From Fusobacterium mortiferum (GTDB lineage: Bacteria; Fusobacteriota; Fusobacteriia; Fusobacteriales; Fusobacteriaceae), in assembly GCF_016900045.1 (NCBI RefSeq), contig NZ_JACSNP010000002.1:119483-183482 (forward strand): a stretch of DNA of 64,000 bases. The letters run 5' to 3'. Each line of letters begins with the position of its first letter. Position 1 is the stretch's first letter. Position numbers and translations under genes: made by a program. Shown piece after piece: positions 63,852 through 64,000 of the stretch. Under the pieces are notes generated by a model that saw only the letters and a program-made list of their open reading frames with translations, did not search any database and was not told where the DNA came from.

Positions 63852-64000
63852 ATGAAAACATACTTAGTAACAGGGGCAGCAGGATTTATAGGAGTAAACT
63901 TTGTAAAGTATATGCTTGAGAAATATGGTGAGGATATACAGATAATAGTACTAGATAAACTTACTTATGCTGGGAATAAAGAGAGTTTAAAGGATGAGAT
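63852..64000 (+). CDS. rfbB: dTDP-glucose 4,6-dehydratase, 5' end
   Basis: The first 49 codons are present; the gene runs off the window. The Rossmann start KTYLVTGAAGFIGVNFVKYM and LDKLTYAGNKESL match RfbB, which converts dTDP-glucose to the 4-keto-6-deoxy sugar used by the fused enzyme upstream. Following the fused gene by 2 bases, it completes the rhamnose pathway. Confidence 0.9.
   Translation, partial: MKTYLVTGAAGFIGVNFVKYMLEKYGEDIQIIVLDKLTYAGNKESLKDE

Overview
The window is AT-rich (roughly one third G+C), densely coded and rich in AGA/GAG codons. Strong AGGAGG-type ribosome sites and near-consensus sigma-70 promoters are common. The gene content (Rrf2, RsmE, MtaB, PBP2, RNase J, DXS, a bifunctional AdhE of 886 residues, MglBAC, a dTDP-rhamnose locus, heptosyltransferase) points to an anaerobic, Gram-negative-type member of the Fusobacteriota, most likely a saccharolytic gut Fusobacterium. 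The species is inferred, not proven.

Layout. 1-17.1 kb: housekeeping genes on the + strand (ruvB, Rrf2 regulator, rsmE, mtaB, LytR_C protein, MreD-like protein, PBP2, RNase J, yhbY, DUF212, dxs, HD protein, tlyA, ctpA, rsmI, rbgA, nadE). 17.3-22.3 kb: prfA-prmC-queA-rsmD-xseB-ispA; PrmC carries a duplicated N-terminal domain. 22.4-23.8 kb: stand-alone AAA/DUF4143 ATPase. 24-30 kb: alpha-galactoside use (GH36 alpha-galactosidase and GPH symporter on -, AraC regulator and an MFS exporter on +). 30-35 kb: DUF1846, GT9, a MerR regulator with a textbook 19-bp-spacer promoter, a metallophosphoesterase, flavodoxin, and a broken DUF2023-like gene. 35.4-39.6 kb: a five-gene operon of HMA-like proteins without CxxC, a P-type ATPase with an SCG motif, and a small glycine-rich membrane protein; I propose it is a ferrosome (fez-type) iron-organelle locus. 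39.6-41 kb: thyA-folA on -. 41.4-44 kb: adhE.

44.1-46.3 kb is a small accessory island. It holds a type III toxin-antitoxin system (three RNA repeats, attenuator hairpin, ToxN/AbiQ-like toxin) set between a decayed duplicate of the maltose acetyltransferase 5' end and the intact gene, followed by a DUF2335 membrane protein and its small partner. 46.3-48.8 kb: trpS and an orphan branched-chain amino-acid binding protein; the latter is preceded by a Leu-codon-rich leader peptide and a terminator hairpin (probable attenuation). 48.9-53.8 kb: ROK glucokinase and mglBAC.

53.9-64 kb is a surface-polysaccharide locus. It opens with a TnpB-like protein that has lost its RuvC catalytic motifs and zinc finger but keeps a consensus promoter, a strong ribosome site and an open reading frame. 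The reading frame overlaps an acyltransferase; beyond this lie what look like fossil TnpB 3' sequences. Then come a WbaP-type initiating transferase, three glycosyltransferases, a Wzy-type polymerase, rfbA, a fused rfbC-rfbD and the start of rfbB. The most notable systems are the probable ferrosome operon, the type III toxin-antitoxin, the nuclease-dead TnpB, and the leucine leader. No tRNA, rRNA or CRISPR array was recognised.
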